NCBI GenBank assembly: GCA_964576365.1
Contig: CAZNUT010000029.1
Coordinates: forward strand, 1-18,799
Source: CAZMJG01 sp964576365
Lineage (GTDB): Bacteria; Patescibacteriota; Microgenomatia; UBA1406; GWC2-37-13
DNA length: 18,799 bases
Direction: 5' to 3'
The first letter of the stretch is position 1. Each line of letters begins with the position of its first letter. The notes beneath the pieces were generated by a model. That model had not been told where the DNA came from. It saw only the letters and a list, made by a program, of their open reading frames with translations, and made no database searches. Position numbers and translations under genes: made by a program. Below are positions 8,534 to 14,339 of the stretch, one piece after another.

Positions 8534-8573
8534 TACTTTATGAACTTTATAACTTTATGAACTTTATGAACTA
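8534..8573 (-). repeat. 9-bp TCATAAAGT repeat cluster, 5' arm upstream of the four-helix-bundle gene
   Basis: On the minus strand four units of TCATAAAGT or TATAAAGT follow one another without gaps (8561-8569, 8552-8560, 8544-8551, 8535-8543). The cluster begins at the ppa stop codon (TAG, 8571-8573) and ends at the GTG start of the four-helix-bundle gene. It is an inverted counterpart of 8117-8160. Confidence 0.85.
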
Positions 8574-9080
8574 TATTCCTTCCTTTATTTCTTTATAAGC
8601 ACTTTCCTTTGACAGGAATTCTCCCGTCTTGACCCATTTTCCTTTTTCGAGCAATTTATACGTATCAAAGAAATGTTTTATTTTGGCTTTTGTTGCTTTG
8701 TCGATATCCTGAATATCATTGATATGTGAATAAAATGGATCGACTTTTTCGACCGGAACTGCGATGATTTTGGCGTCCAGTCCTTCTTCGTCGGTCATTT
8801 CAAGCATCCCGACAGGACGTACTTTGATAGCTGTTCCTGGAGCCATTGGTGCGGATGAAAGCACGATGACATCTGCAGGATCGCCATCTTTTCCTTTTAC
8901 GCCGATTAAAAAGCCATAATTAAATGGAAAGACGCTTGCACCGTGTAGGATACGGTCTGCCATCATGAGACCTGTTTCTTTATCAAGTTCATATTTGATT
9001 CCCGATCCTTCAGGGATTTCGATTAACGCGATCACGATTTCCGGAGCCTTACTGTCTGCTTTGAGTGCTGAAATATCCAT
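8571..9080 (-). CDS. ppa: Inorganic pyrophosphatase, family I
   Basis: Hydrolyses pyrophosphate to phosphate in the cytoplasm, pulling nucleic-acid and aminoacyl-tRNA synthesis forward. The 169-aa length matches bacterial family I enzymes. Catalytic and metal-binding positions are all recognisable: EIPEGSGIKYELD (Glu and Lys), ADRIL (Arg), FPFNYGF (Tyr), the signature DGDPADVIV with its three Asp, EEGLDAKIIAVP (Asp, Lys), and TYKLLEKGKW near the C-terminus. It is downstream of gyrB in the same direction after a gap of about 145 bp, so it may have its own promoter, though I could not identify one confidently. There is no Shine-Dalgarno; a TAATTACTA repeat lies directly before the ATG. The stop codon forms the edge of the repeat arm of the following gene. 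Confidence 0.97.
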   Translation of the reverse strand: MDISALKADSKAPEIVIALIEIPEGSGIKYELDKETGLMMADRILHGASVFPFNYGFLIGVKGKDGDPADVIVLSSAPMAPGTAIKVRPVGMLEMTDEEGLDAKIIAVPVEKVDPFYSHINDIQDIDKATKAKIKHFFDTYKLLEKGKWVKTGEFLSKESAYKEIKEGI

Positions 9081-9082
9081 GT

Positions 9083-9104
9083 AATAATTACTAATTAATA
9101 ATGA
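9083..9104. repeat. TAATTACTA intergenic repeat upstream of ppa
   Basis: AATAATTACTAATTAATAAT closely matches the stretch at 11675-11696 before rplL. In both places it sits just upstream of a minus-strand start codon, so it may be a dispersed short repeat or an AT-rich promoter or translation-start element. Confidence 0.5.
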
Positions 9105-9226
9105 ATTCTGAGCTGCTTATATGAATTGAGATATGTTTTATGTTGGCTTTTAAGCACAAGCTCATGAAATACGCGTAAAATTCTTAATTTACTTTTTAGG
9201 TCAATATTATATAAGTTTTTAATATG

Positions 9227-11149
9227 TCAAACATCCAGTTGTGCCATGCGGGCGTGTGTCGTGATAAAACGCTTGCGAGGTGGTACTTCCTCACCCATAA
9301 GCATCTCAAATGTTTCATTTGCTTCCTTGACATCATCTACTTTTATCTGCTTTAAGACTCGTGCATCGGGATTCATGGTCGTTTCCCAGAGTTCTTCTGC
9401 ATTCATCTCTCCCAGACCCTTAAACCGTTGTATATTCCAGTTTTCATCTTTTTTGGTTTTGAAAAATTCATTTTTTTCTTCGTCAGTATATAGATATTTT
9501 TTTTCTTTCCCCTTTGATGCTTTATAAAGAGGTGGAACAGCCACATATACCATTCCTCTTTCCACAACAGGAGTGAGATGGCGGTAAAAAAATGTCAAAT
9601 ACAATGTCTTGATATGAGAACCATCGATATCTGCATCGGTCATGATAATGATTTTATGGTATCTTGTCTTGTTGGCATCAAGCTGATCGCCTATACCCGC
9701 TCCAACAGCGACGATAAGGTCTTTAAATTTATCTGAAGCGATGACGCGATCAAGTCTGTATCGCTCAGTATTCAAAATTTTACCAAATAGGGGTAAAATA
9801 GCCTGAAATTTGCGGTTTCGTCCAGATTTGGCACTTCCGCCTGCTGAATCTCCTTCAACGATAAACAGTTCTGATTTGGCAGGATCTTTTTCTTGACAGT
9901 CCGCAAGTTTTCCTGGTAACGCAGAGCCTTCAAGAGCCCCTTTTCTCAGTACTGCATCTTTTGCTGCTTTTGCAGCTAGACGTGCGCGCTGAGCAAGATT
10001 GATTTTACCGATTATTTCTTTTGCGTCCCGTGGATGTTCTTCGAGATATACATCGAGATAACTTCCTACGATCTGTTGAACAATAGTTTGAACTTCAGAA
10101 TTACCAAGTTTTGTTTTAGTTTGACCTTCAAATTGTAGGTCGTTTGATGGCATTTTGACATACACGACTGCCGAAAGACCTTCACGGATATCATTGCCGG
10201 TAAACGGTTCGCTCATCTCTTTTTCACTGAGGATTTTGCGGGCGTATGTATTTATTGATTTTGTGAGTGCTGTACGAAAGCCCGTGAGGTGTGTACCTCC
10301 TTCAGATGTCGGAATGACGTTGACAAATGTTTGTACGTTTTCGATGAGGGAGTCATTAAACTGGATGACTGTTTCTACCTCAATATCTCCCTGACCATCT
10401 TTTATAAAAATAGGTTCATGAAGGACTTTTTTACCCTGATTGATATCTCGAATTAATGATTGTATACCTCCCTCAAAATAAAAAGCCACTCTCTCCAGAA
10501 TTTTGAAGTTTGTTATCTTAAAAAGCACTTTGGGGATCAGGTAGGCTTTTTCTTTCATCTGCTCACGAAAGCTCGGATAATCTATCTCAATAGTTTCTTT
10601 AAAAATTTCAGTATCCGGCAGAAAAGAGACTGCGGTACCCTGTGCAAAAGGTATGCCGAGTTTGGAATCGGTGAATGTTTTTACGTCTGATTGTGGTACT
10701 CCTCTTTTGTATTCCTGACGGTAGATTTTTCCATCTCGTCGTATTTCGGCGATGAGATGGGAAGAAAGTGCATTTACAACAGAAGCACCGACTCCATGGA
10801 GACCTCCTGATACTTTGTAAGCACCATCACCGAATTTTCCTCCTGCGTGCAGCATGGTCATCACCAGTTCAAGCGCAGATTTGCCATATTTGGCTACTTT
10901 GTCTGTGGGGATGCCCCGTCCATTGTCAAAAACGGTGAAATATCCATTTTCTTCTATTCTGATGTGGATTTCACTCGCAAATCCAGCGAGAGCTTCGTCG
11001 ATTGCATTGTCAACAATTTCGTTGAGTGAATGATTGACTCCTTTTCTACTAGTGGTACCTATATACATTCCAGGACGTTTGCGTACTGGTTCTAGGCCTT
11101 CGAGAACTACGATCGAGTCTGCACCATATCCGTTGTTTTGATCTGTCAT
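9227..11149 (-). CDS. gyrB: DNA gyrase subunit B
   Basis: The ATPase subunit of DNA gyrase. It is 640 aa, the usual length for a GyrB without the proteobacterial insertion. The GHKL ATPase domain shows NEIVDNAIDEAL with catalytic E44 and Mg-binding N48, DNGRGIP at 75-81 and GGLHGVGASVVNAL at 115-128. The TOPRIM domain shows EGDSAGGSAKSGRNRKFQAI and DADIDGSHI. The C-terminal GyrA-interaction segment has IQRFKGLGEMNAEELWETTM. It is the first gene after a strong terminator (11186-11217) and has its own extended -10 promoter. The order gyrB-ppa-four-helix gene-gyrA keeps the two subunits in one direction but not adjacent. The predicted mRNA leader is only about 10 nt and lacks a Shine-Dalgarno. 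Confidence 0.97.
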   Translation of the reverse strand: MTDQNNGYGADSIVVLEGLEPVRKRPGMYIGTTSRKGVNHSLNEIVDNAIDEALAGFASEIHIRIEENGYFTVFDNGRGIPTDKVAKYGKSALELVMTMLHAGGKFGDGAYKVSGGLHGVGASVVNALSSHLIAEIRRDGKIYRQEYKRGVPQSDVKTFTDSKLGIPFAQGTAVSFLPDTEIFKETIEIDYPSFREQMKEKAYLIPKVLFKITNFKILERVAFYFEGGIQSLIRDINQGKKVLHEPIFIKDGQGDIEVETVIQFNDSLIENVQTFVNVIPTSEGGTHLTGFRTALTKSINTYARKILSEKEMSEPFTGNDIREGLSAVVYVKMPSNDLQFEGQTKTKLGNSEVQTIVQQIVGSYLDVYLEEHPRDAKEIIGKINLAQRARLAAKAAKDAVLRKGALEGSALPGKLADCQEKDPAKSELFIVEGDSAGGSAKSGRNRKFQAILPLFGKILNTERYRLDRVIASDKFKDLIVAVGAGIGDQLDANKTRYHKIIIMTDADIDGSHIKTLYLTFFYRHLTPVVERGMVYVAVPPLYKASKGKEKKYLYTDEEKNEFFKTKKDENWNIQRFKGLGEMNAEELWETTMNPDARVLKQIKVDDVKEANETFEMLMGEEVPPRKRFITTHARMAQLDV

Positions 11150-11166
11150 ACGTACGATAAAAATTG

Positions 11167-11175
11167 ATTATACCA
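11167..11175 (-). promoter_or_regulatory. gyrB promoter, extended -10
   Basis: On the minus strand TGGTATAAT is a perfect extended -10. The hexamer ends 17 nt before the gyrB ATG, so the leader would be about 10 nt. The -35 position falls in the T-rich tail of the upstream terminator and does not match consensus. Confidence 0.65.
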
Positions 11176-11185
11176 GATTTAGTAT

Positions 11186-11217
11186 AAAAAAAAGACCCTT
11201 GATGAAAGGGTCTTTTT
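11186..11217 (-). terminator. Rho-independent terminator after rplJ-rplL
   Basis: The stem GACCCTT (11194-11200) pairs with AAGGGTC (11206-11212) around a 5-nt loop. On the minus strand it is followed by eight T; the + strand side also has five T, so it could work in both directions. It lies 22 bp past the rplL stop and separates this operon from gyrB. Confidence 0.9.
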
Positions 11218-11239
11218 ATTGATTGCGATTCATGGGTAT

Positions 11240-11656
11240 TTACTTCAATTCCACTTTTGCACCTGCTGCTTCGAGTTTCTTTTTTGCGTTTTCTGCATCT
11301 TCTTTCTTAGCACCGGTTAAAAGTGTTTGAGGTGCTGATTCGACGAGTTTTTTGGCATCCATGAGTCCGAGGTCTTGTCGGATTTCACGAAGTGCTTTGA
11401 TGACATCAAGCTTTTTGTCGCCTGAAGCTGCCAAAACTACATCAAATGTGGTTTTCTCTTCTGCTGGCGCTGCATCTGCTGCTGGAGCTGCACCTGCTGG
11501 CATTGCTGCCATCATAGGCATTGCTGAGACGCCGAATTTTTCTTCTAAATATTTTGCAAGATCTGCGAGTTCGACGACGGTAAGTCCTTCGATCTCTTTT
11601 GCGATTTTTGCGAGTTTATCACTCAGTGTTATTTCTGTTTTTGTATCGTCAGCCAT
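11240..11656 (-). CDS. rplL: Ribosomal protein bL12 (L7/L12)
   Basis: Stalk protein of the 50S subunit; dimers attach to L10 and recruit translational GTPases such as LepA. It is 138 aa: an N-terminal dimerisation helix pair (residues about 10-45), an Ala/Pro-rich flexible hinge at about 47-66, and the C-terminal globular domain from KTTFDVVL. That domain has DKKLDVIKALREI and GLMDAKKLVESAP, the latter a slight variant of the usual GLKEAKDLVE. It is one of only two genes here with a clear Shine-Dalgarno, GAAGGGGGG at 11666-11674, about 9 nt before the ATG. It lies downstream of rplJ, but the gap of 229 bp is unusually long and filled with repeats, so the usual higher expression of L12 over L10 could involve RNA processing or a second promoter there. 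Confidence 0.97.
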   Translation of the reverse strand: MADDTKTEITLSDKLAKIAKEIEGLTVVELADLAKYLEEKFGVSAMPMMAAMPAGAAPAADAAPAEEKTTFDVVLAASGDKKLDVIKALREIRQDLGLMDAKKLVESAPQTLLTGAKKEDAENAKKKLEAAGAKVELK

Positions 11657-11674
11657 ATATCCACACCCCCCTTC

Positions 11675-11696
11675 AAATAATTACTAATTACTAATG
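11675..11696. repeat. TAATTACTA intergenic repeat upstream of rplL
   Basis: AAATAATTACTAATTACTAA contains two copies of TAATTACT and matches the block at 9083-9104 before ppa. It is immediately followed, towards rplL, by the GAAGGGGGG ribosome-binding site. Confidence 0.5.
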
Positions 11697-11736
11697 ATCG
11701 TGTAACATGAAACGTATAACGTGTATCGTTTTCTTT

Positions 11737-11819
11737 TGTCATGCTGACCCTCCGATTCGGAGGGGAAGCATCCAGAACTAAAAAGAACACTGGATCTTTC
11801 GCTTACGCTCAGGATGACA
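11737..11819. repeat. 83-bp palindromic intergenic element between rplJ and rplL
   Basis: Ends TGTCATGCTGA (11737-11747) and TCAGGATGACA (11809-11819) are inverted with one mismatch. Inside are two further hairpins: CCCTCCG/CGGAGGG at 11748-11764, and ATCCAG/CTGGAT around an A-rich loop. The whole can fold as a three-stem cross. The ends and internal GGAGGG hairpin resemble dispersed REP-like repeats known in many bacterial genomes. A half copy lies at 13279-13306. Confidence 0.8.
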
Positions 11820-11822
11820 TGC

Positions 11823-11836
11823 AGACAGAACTGTCT
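11823..11836. repeat. Short palindrome beside the rplJ-rplL element
   Basis: AGACAGAACTGTCT is a 6-bp inverted repeat with a 2-nt centre (AGACAG/CTGTCT), 3 bp beyond the 83-bp element. Further towards rplJ, ACCTA-type short repeats follow (about 11860-11884). Confidence 0.5.
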
Positions 11837-11885
11837 ACTGTAAACTCTTTACTTATAGTCTCAAACCTATCACCTAAAACCTAAG

Positions 11886-12419
11886 CTACTGTTTCGCTTT
11901 TTCGGAAAGAATATACACAAATTTCTGCATATTGAATGTCAAAGCTCTTGCGGTACGAGCCATCGGATTTTTCATCACTCCGACGAGCTTACCCATCAGT
12001 TCCTGACGTCCAGGAAGCTGAGAAAGCTTGACCATGTCAGTCTGATTATATACTGTTGCATCAATCTGGCCGAATTTGAAGGAAAATGCTTCGTTGTCCT
12101 TCATGAATTTTGCGACTTCTTTGAGAGCATCTGACCAATCGCCTTTGAAAGTCATGAGGATATTTCTGTTTTGAAGAGGAAAAAAAGATTTGCGTACTTC
12201 ATTAAATTGTCTATTTTCATTTGAAAGCTTGTTGACAGCTTTTTCAAACAATGTATTTTTGACTACATTGAGATACGTTTCTTTAGCGCGGAGTTTTTTA
12301 CGCAATCCTTCGAGTGTTTGATGAGTAGCTTTTTCGAAAGAAATAATAGCAAAATTGCCGTTTTCTTTGATGTTTTCAAGAAAAGCAGATGCAATAGATG
12401 TTTTTTGTGTGTTTGCCAT
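11886..12419 (-). CDS. rplJ: Ribosomal protein uL10
   Basis: Base of the 50S stalk, anchoring L7/L12 dimers to 23S rRNA; in several bacteria it also represses its own operon through the mRNA leader. It is 177 aa, normal length. The N-terminal rRNA-binding part has the typical pattern LRKKLRAKETYLNVVKNTLFEKAV at about 39-62, and the central domain includes RNILMTF and FKFGQIDATVYN. The C-terminal helix that holds L12 is MARTARALTFNMQKFVYILSEKAK. The usual bacterial partners upstream, rplK and rplA (L11 and L1), are absent; instead an unknown 109-aa gene and rpmE lie upstream, so rplJ-rplL forms its own unit. No Shine-Dalgarno is visible; the leader holds hairpins and a strong promoter. Confidence 0.95.
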   Translation of the reverse strand: MANTQKTSIASAFLENIKENGNFAIISFEKATHQTLEGLRKKLRAKETYLNVVKNTLFEKAVNKLSNENRQFNEVRKSFFPLQNRNILMTFKGDWSDALKEVAKFMKDNEAFSFKFGQIDATVYNQTDMVKLSQLPGRQELMGKLVGVMKNPMARTARALTFNMQKFVYILSEKAKQ

Positions 12420-12432
12420 AGGTGTTCACTTG

Positions 12433-12489
12433 TCTCGCTTTAGCGAGAACTATCCCGGGATTTATATCTTTTCGAATACCTGGGGTATT
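12433..12489 (-). promoter_or_regulatory. Structured leader of rplJ-rplL, possible L10 autoregulatory site
   Basis: About 80 nt lie between the predicted transcription start and the rplJ ATG. It holds the hairpin TCTCGC/GCGAGA with a 4-nt loop (12433-12448), the palindrome ATCCCGGGAT (12452-12461), and AATACC/GGTATT with a 3-nt loop (12475-12489). L10 leaders in other bacteria fold to bind the L10-L12 complex. Equivalence is inferred from position only. Confidence 0.5.
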
Positions 12490-12507
12490 GGTGATAACGA
12501 TTAACGT

Positions 12508-12536
12508 ATTATAAACGAAATATTTCCAATATGCAA
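12508..12536 (-). promoter_or_regulatory. rplJ-rplL promoter
   Basis: On the minus strand TTGCAT (-35, 12531-12536) and a perfect TATAAT (-10, 12508-12513) are 17 bp apart. Transcription would start near 12501. Confidence 0.7.
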
Positions 12537-12552
12537 TGAATTGATTTTCAAT

Positions 12553-12882
12553 TTATATGGGAGTAATTTTTCTCTCATAATTAATAATGAATTGCAGTGC
12601 TTGTGAATCTGTTAATTTTGTTTCGTCCCAATTAGTATTTGGCTTTCCATCTATCAGATCCATACGGTAAGTAGTAGTGCCACTTTGGTGCAAATCAATT
12701 TCGTATACAATTTGATCATGTAGAAATTTGCTCCATACAGAAATACTAAGACCATCTACTTCATCGCCAATAAAAACATCATGGGTTTCGTTTTGATGAA
12801 CTCCTTGAAAAGCATGTGGTTCTTGAGCAATAAGGCGAGCTGTTTGAAAAGCGATTACTTCTTGAAGTGTTTTATCCGCCAT
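12553..12882 (-). CDS. Conserved-looking soluble protein, unknown function
   Basis: A 109-aa protein that I do not recognise. It starts MADKTLQEVIAFQTARLIAQ, is acidic and hydrophilic, and has no signal peptide or membrane segment. The middle (about residues 35-75) alternates hydrophobic and polar residues as in beta-strands (HDVFIGDEVDGLSISVW, QIVYEIDL, TTTYRMDL), and the C-terminus ends in a helix-like SQALQFIINYERK, so a small alpha/beta fold is likely. It begins 17 bp after the rpmE stop on the same strand and should be co-transcribed with it; it lies before the rplJ promoter. Coding quality and fit to the gap support a real gene. No Shine-Dalgarno. Confidence 0.75.
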   Translation of the reverse strand: MADKTLQEVIAFQTARLIAQEPHAFQGVHQNETHDVFIGDEVDGLSISVWSKFLHDQIVYEIDLHQSGTTTYRMDLIDGKPNTNWDETKLTDSQALQFIINYERKITPI

Positions 12883-12899
12883 AGTATACAGTAAATATT

Positions 12900-13199
12900 T
12901 TATACTTCTCCCAAGAGTTCTCTGAGGGATTTTGTGGACTTATTAGATTTGGTATCTTTTTTGTCTTTTTTGGCTTGCACTTTGATTTTGTATCCTGCGG
13001 CATCCTTTTCCCGCTTCAAGAATTTGTCTACAGCACCTTTGGAATCGAGGAATCGTTGTTCACCAGTATAGAACGGATGACATTTGGAGCATACTTCGAC
13101 ATTGATAGACTCTTTGGTAGAGCCTGATGTGAAGCTGCGACCACAGGAACAGGTGATAATAGCTTCTGGATAGTATTTAGGATGTATCTGCGCTTTCAT
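12900..13199 (-). CDS. rpmE: Ribosomal protein bL31, zinc-binding type
   Basis: 50S subunit protein contributing to the B1 intersubunit bridge. The 99-aa product starts MKAQIHPKYYPEAIITCSCG, the classic L31 opening. It keeps the zinc ligands as CSC near residue 17 and CSKC near residue 37, followed by HPFYTGEQRFLDSKGAVDKFLKR, which places it in the Zn-containing class. After about residue 70 it carries a Lys-rich tail of roughly 30 residues (KKDKKDTKSNKSTKS), longer than usual L31. The frame is open further upstream to 13274, but the internal ATG at 13199 matches the family start and follows an extended -10 promoter by 7 nt, so the longer version is rejected. It leads a two-gene unit with the 109-aa gene. 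Confidence 0.95.
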   Translation of the reverse strand: MKAQIHPKYYPEAIITCSCGRSFTSGSTKESINVEVCSKCHPFYTGEQRFLDSKGAVDKFLKREKDAAGYKIKVQAKKDKKDTKSNKSTKSLRELLGEV

Positions 13200-13206
13200 A
13201 GATAGA

Positions 13207-13234
13207 ATTATATCAAAGGCTACGTAGATTACAA
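13207..13234 (-). promoter_or_regulatory. rpmE promoter; predicted leaderless start
   Basis: On the minus strand TTGTAA (-35, 13229-13234), a 16-bp spacer, and TATAAT (-10, 13207-13212) preceded by TGA (extended -10). Only 7 nt separate the -10 from the ATG at 13199, so the transcript should start at the start codon. Confidence 0.7.
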
Positions 13235-13278
13235 TGACAGATTTTAAGGATTTTTTTCTGCCAATGAGTTTCACGCGC

Positions 13279-13306
13279 TGTCATGCCGACCCTCTGGTTC
13301 GGAGGG
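13279..13306. repeat. Half copy of the TGTCATG palindromic element
   Basis: TGTCATGCCGA followed by the hairpin CCCTCTG/CGGAGGG matches the left half of the element at 11737-11819 (same order and spacing). The right half is missing. Confidence 0.7.
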
Positions 13307-13338
13307 AAATATTCACTCACGAAAAATTAGTAAGTGTT

Positions 13339-13366
13339 AAAAAAATCCTCCGGTTGCCCGGAGGAT
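13339..13366 (-). terminator. Rho-independent terminator of the secreted-protein operon
   Basis: A 9-bp perfect stem ATCCTCCGG/CCGGAGGAT (13345-13353 with 13358-13366) with a 4-nt loop, followed on the minus strand by six or more T. It lies 22 bp after the stop of the 309-aa gene. Confidence 0.92.
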
Positions 13367-13387
13367 ATGAAGAAAGCCAATCAGGCT

Positions 13388-14317
13388 TTAATACATGTTA
13401 TGCCACATATTCATCAGATGATTAAACGAATTGTCTAGTAACGTCCAGTTACTTGTATTATCACCACCATCAAAGTATGTAGAACCATATACCTCTCCCG
13501 ACCTTACAGAAGAATCTGCAAGAGAGCGTTGAGCCCTATTTGATCCGGTACGAGCTTCGAAATACGATTTTTGTTCCGTGTTATTGTGACTATAGTTATT
13601 CACATCGACACGAGATTTTTGAGAAAAATCGTTTGAATATCTTAAACCGTCTCCGGTATTAAATATACTCATGAGTGCCTCGGGCATCCAATGACTGTTC
13701 CCTTGCGATTCAGAAGAGATGTGTGTAGCATTTTGATTGCCACCACCACCTCTAAATATCGCATCAAAACTAGCATCACCACTCATTATTCCGCCACCTC
13801 CTCCTATATTACGGGAAACAGTATTATTTCCAGTAACAGCCTTAAGGTCAGCCTCCTGATAAACGTAATTGTGATTATCATTTGTCACAGAAACATCAGA
13901 TGACGTACTTTGTCTATTTTGAAGACTGGTATTGTCTCCGGTGTTTACCAGGTTTGTAGAAGGTAACATGTACCCGCCTCCGCCTGACGCATCAATGGAT
14001 GTTGCATTGCTGTTTCTAGGCGCGGAAAAGTCGGCTGCAAAATATGCGTTCCCGCTTTGTATACCTGACATGCCTCCGCCAAATGCGATATTACGCTCAT
14101 AGGAATTTCCTCCTGTATAAATTTCGGCATTGGCTCGCTGTGTTAGGTCGGATTTGTTCGAATTATTTACGGATACACTGTTTGAATTTTCATAATCATT
14201 TTTGAGATTAAGACCGTCGCCCGTATTGTAAACAACCGCTTCTGCGGCCATAACCGGACTCATAAAGCTTAAAATCGAAAAGATTGTCAGTGCCGCTATA
14301 TATTTTTTTATATTCAT
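13388..14317 (-). CDS. Secreted protein of three NTGD repeats of about 95 residues
   Basis: A 309-aa exported protein of unknown function. Residues 1-24 are a signal peptide (MNIKKYIAALTIFSILSFMS, cleavage after PVMA). The rest is three tandem modules starting at about residues 28, 123 and 218. Each has NTGD (31-34, 125-128, 220-223), a V-x-V-x-N segment (48-52, 142-146, 237-241), a TG-x-N turn (67-71, 162-165, 257-260), and an SG-x4-5-F closing segment (88-97, 179-188, 273-282). Gly/Asn/Ser-rich linkers follow, each with an N-x-T-like site. There are almost no cysteines, and composition is typical of beta-rich surface fibres; NTG/TGD-type repeats are frequent in CPR secreted proteins (recollection). 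It follows the 392-aa gene by 22 bp with a strong Shine-Dalgarno and ends at a strong terminator. Confidence 0.88.
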   Translation of the reverse strand: MNIKKYIAALTIFSILSFMSPVMAAEAVVYNTGDGLNLKNDYENSNSVSVNNSNKSDLTQRANAEIYTGGNSYERNIAFGGGMSGIQSGNAYFAADFSAPRNSNATSIDASGGGGYMLPSTNLVNTGDNTSLQNRQSTSSDVSVTNDNHNYVYQEADLKAVTGNNTVSRNIGGGGGIMSGDASFDAIFRGGGGNQNATHISSESQGNSHWMPEALMSIFNTGDGLRYSNDFSQKSRVDVNNYSHNNTEQKSYFEARTGSNRAQRSLADSSVRSGEVYGSTYFDGGDNTSNWTLLDNSFNHLMNMWHNMY

Positions 14318-14325
14318 ATTTTTAT

Positions 14326-14337
14326 ATCACCCCCTTT
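14326..14337 (-). promoter_or_regulatory. Strong Shine-Dalgarno of the NTGD-repeat gene
   Basis: AAAGGGGGTGAT on the minus strand pairs with the 16S 3' end at all but one position, 8 nt before the ATG. It is by far the best ribosome-binding site in the window and sits just after the preceding gene's stop codon. Confidence 0.85.
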
Positions 14338-14339
14338 CT

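Noticed and set aside
8117..8573. TAAAGTT clusters as a CRISPR array
   Set aside because: Units are about 9 bp and contiguous, with no spacers of constant length and no cas genes nearby.
5609..11149. Replication origin near gyrB/gyrA
   Set aside because: No dnaA, dnaN or recF gene and no cluster of DnaA-box-like 9-mers was seen.
11352..11687. Plus-strand Ala/Ser-rich frame opposite rplL
   Set aside because: It is the antisense shadow of the Ala/Pro hinge and other rplL codons.
13200..13274. 25-residue N-terminal extension of L31
   Set aside because: The family starts at MKAQIHP, and a promoter lies inside the would-be extension.
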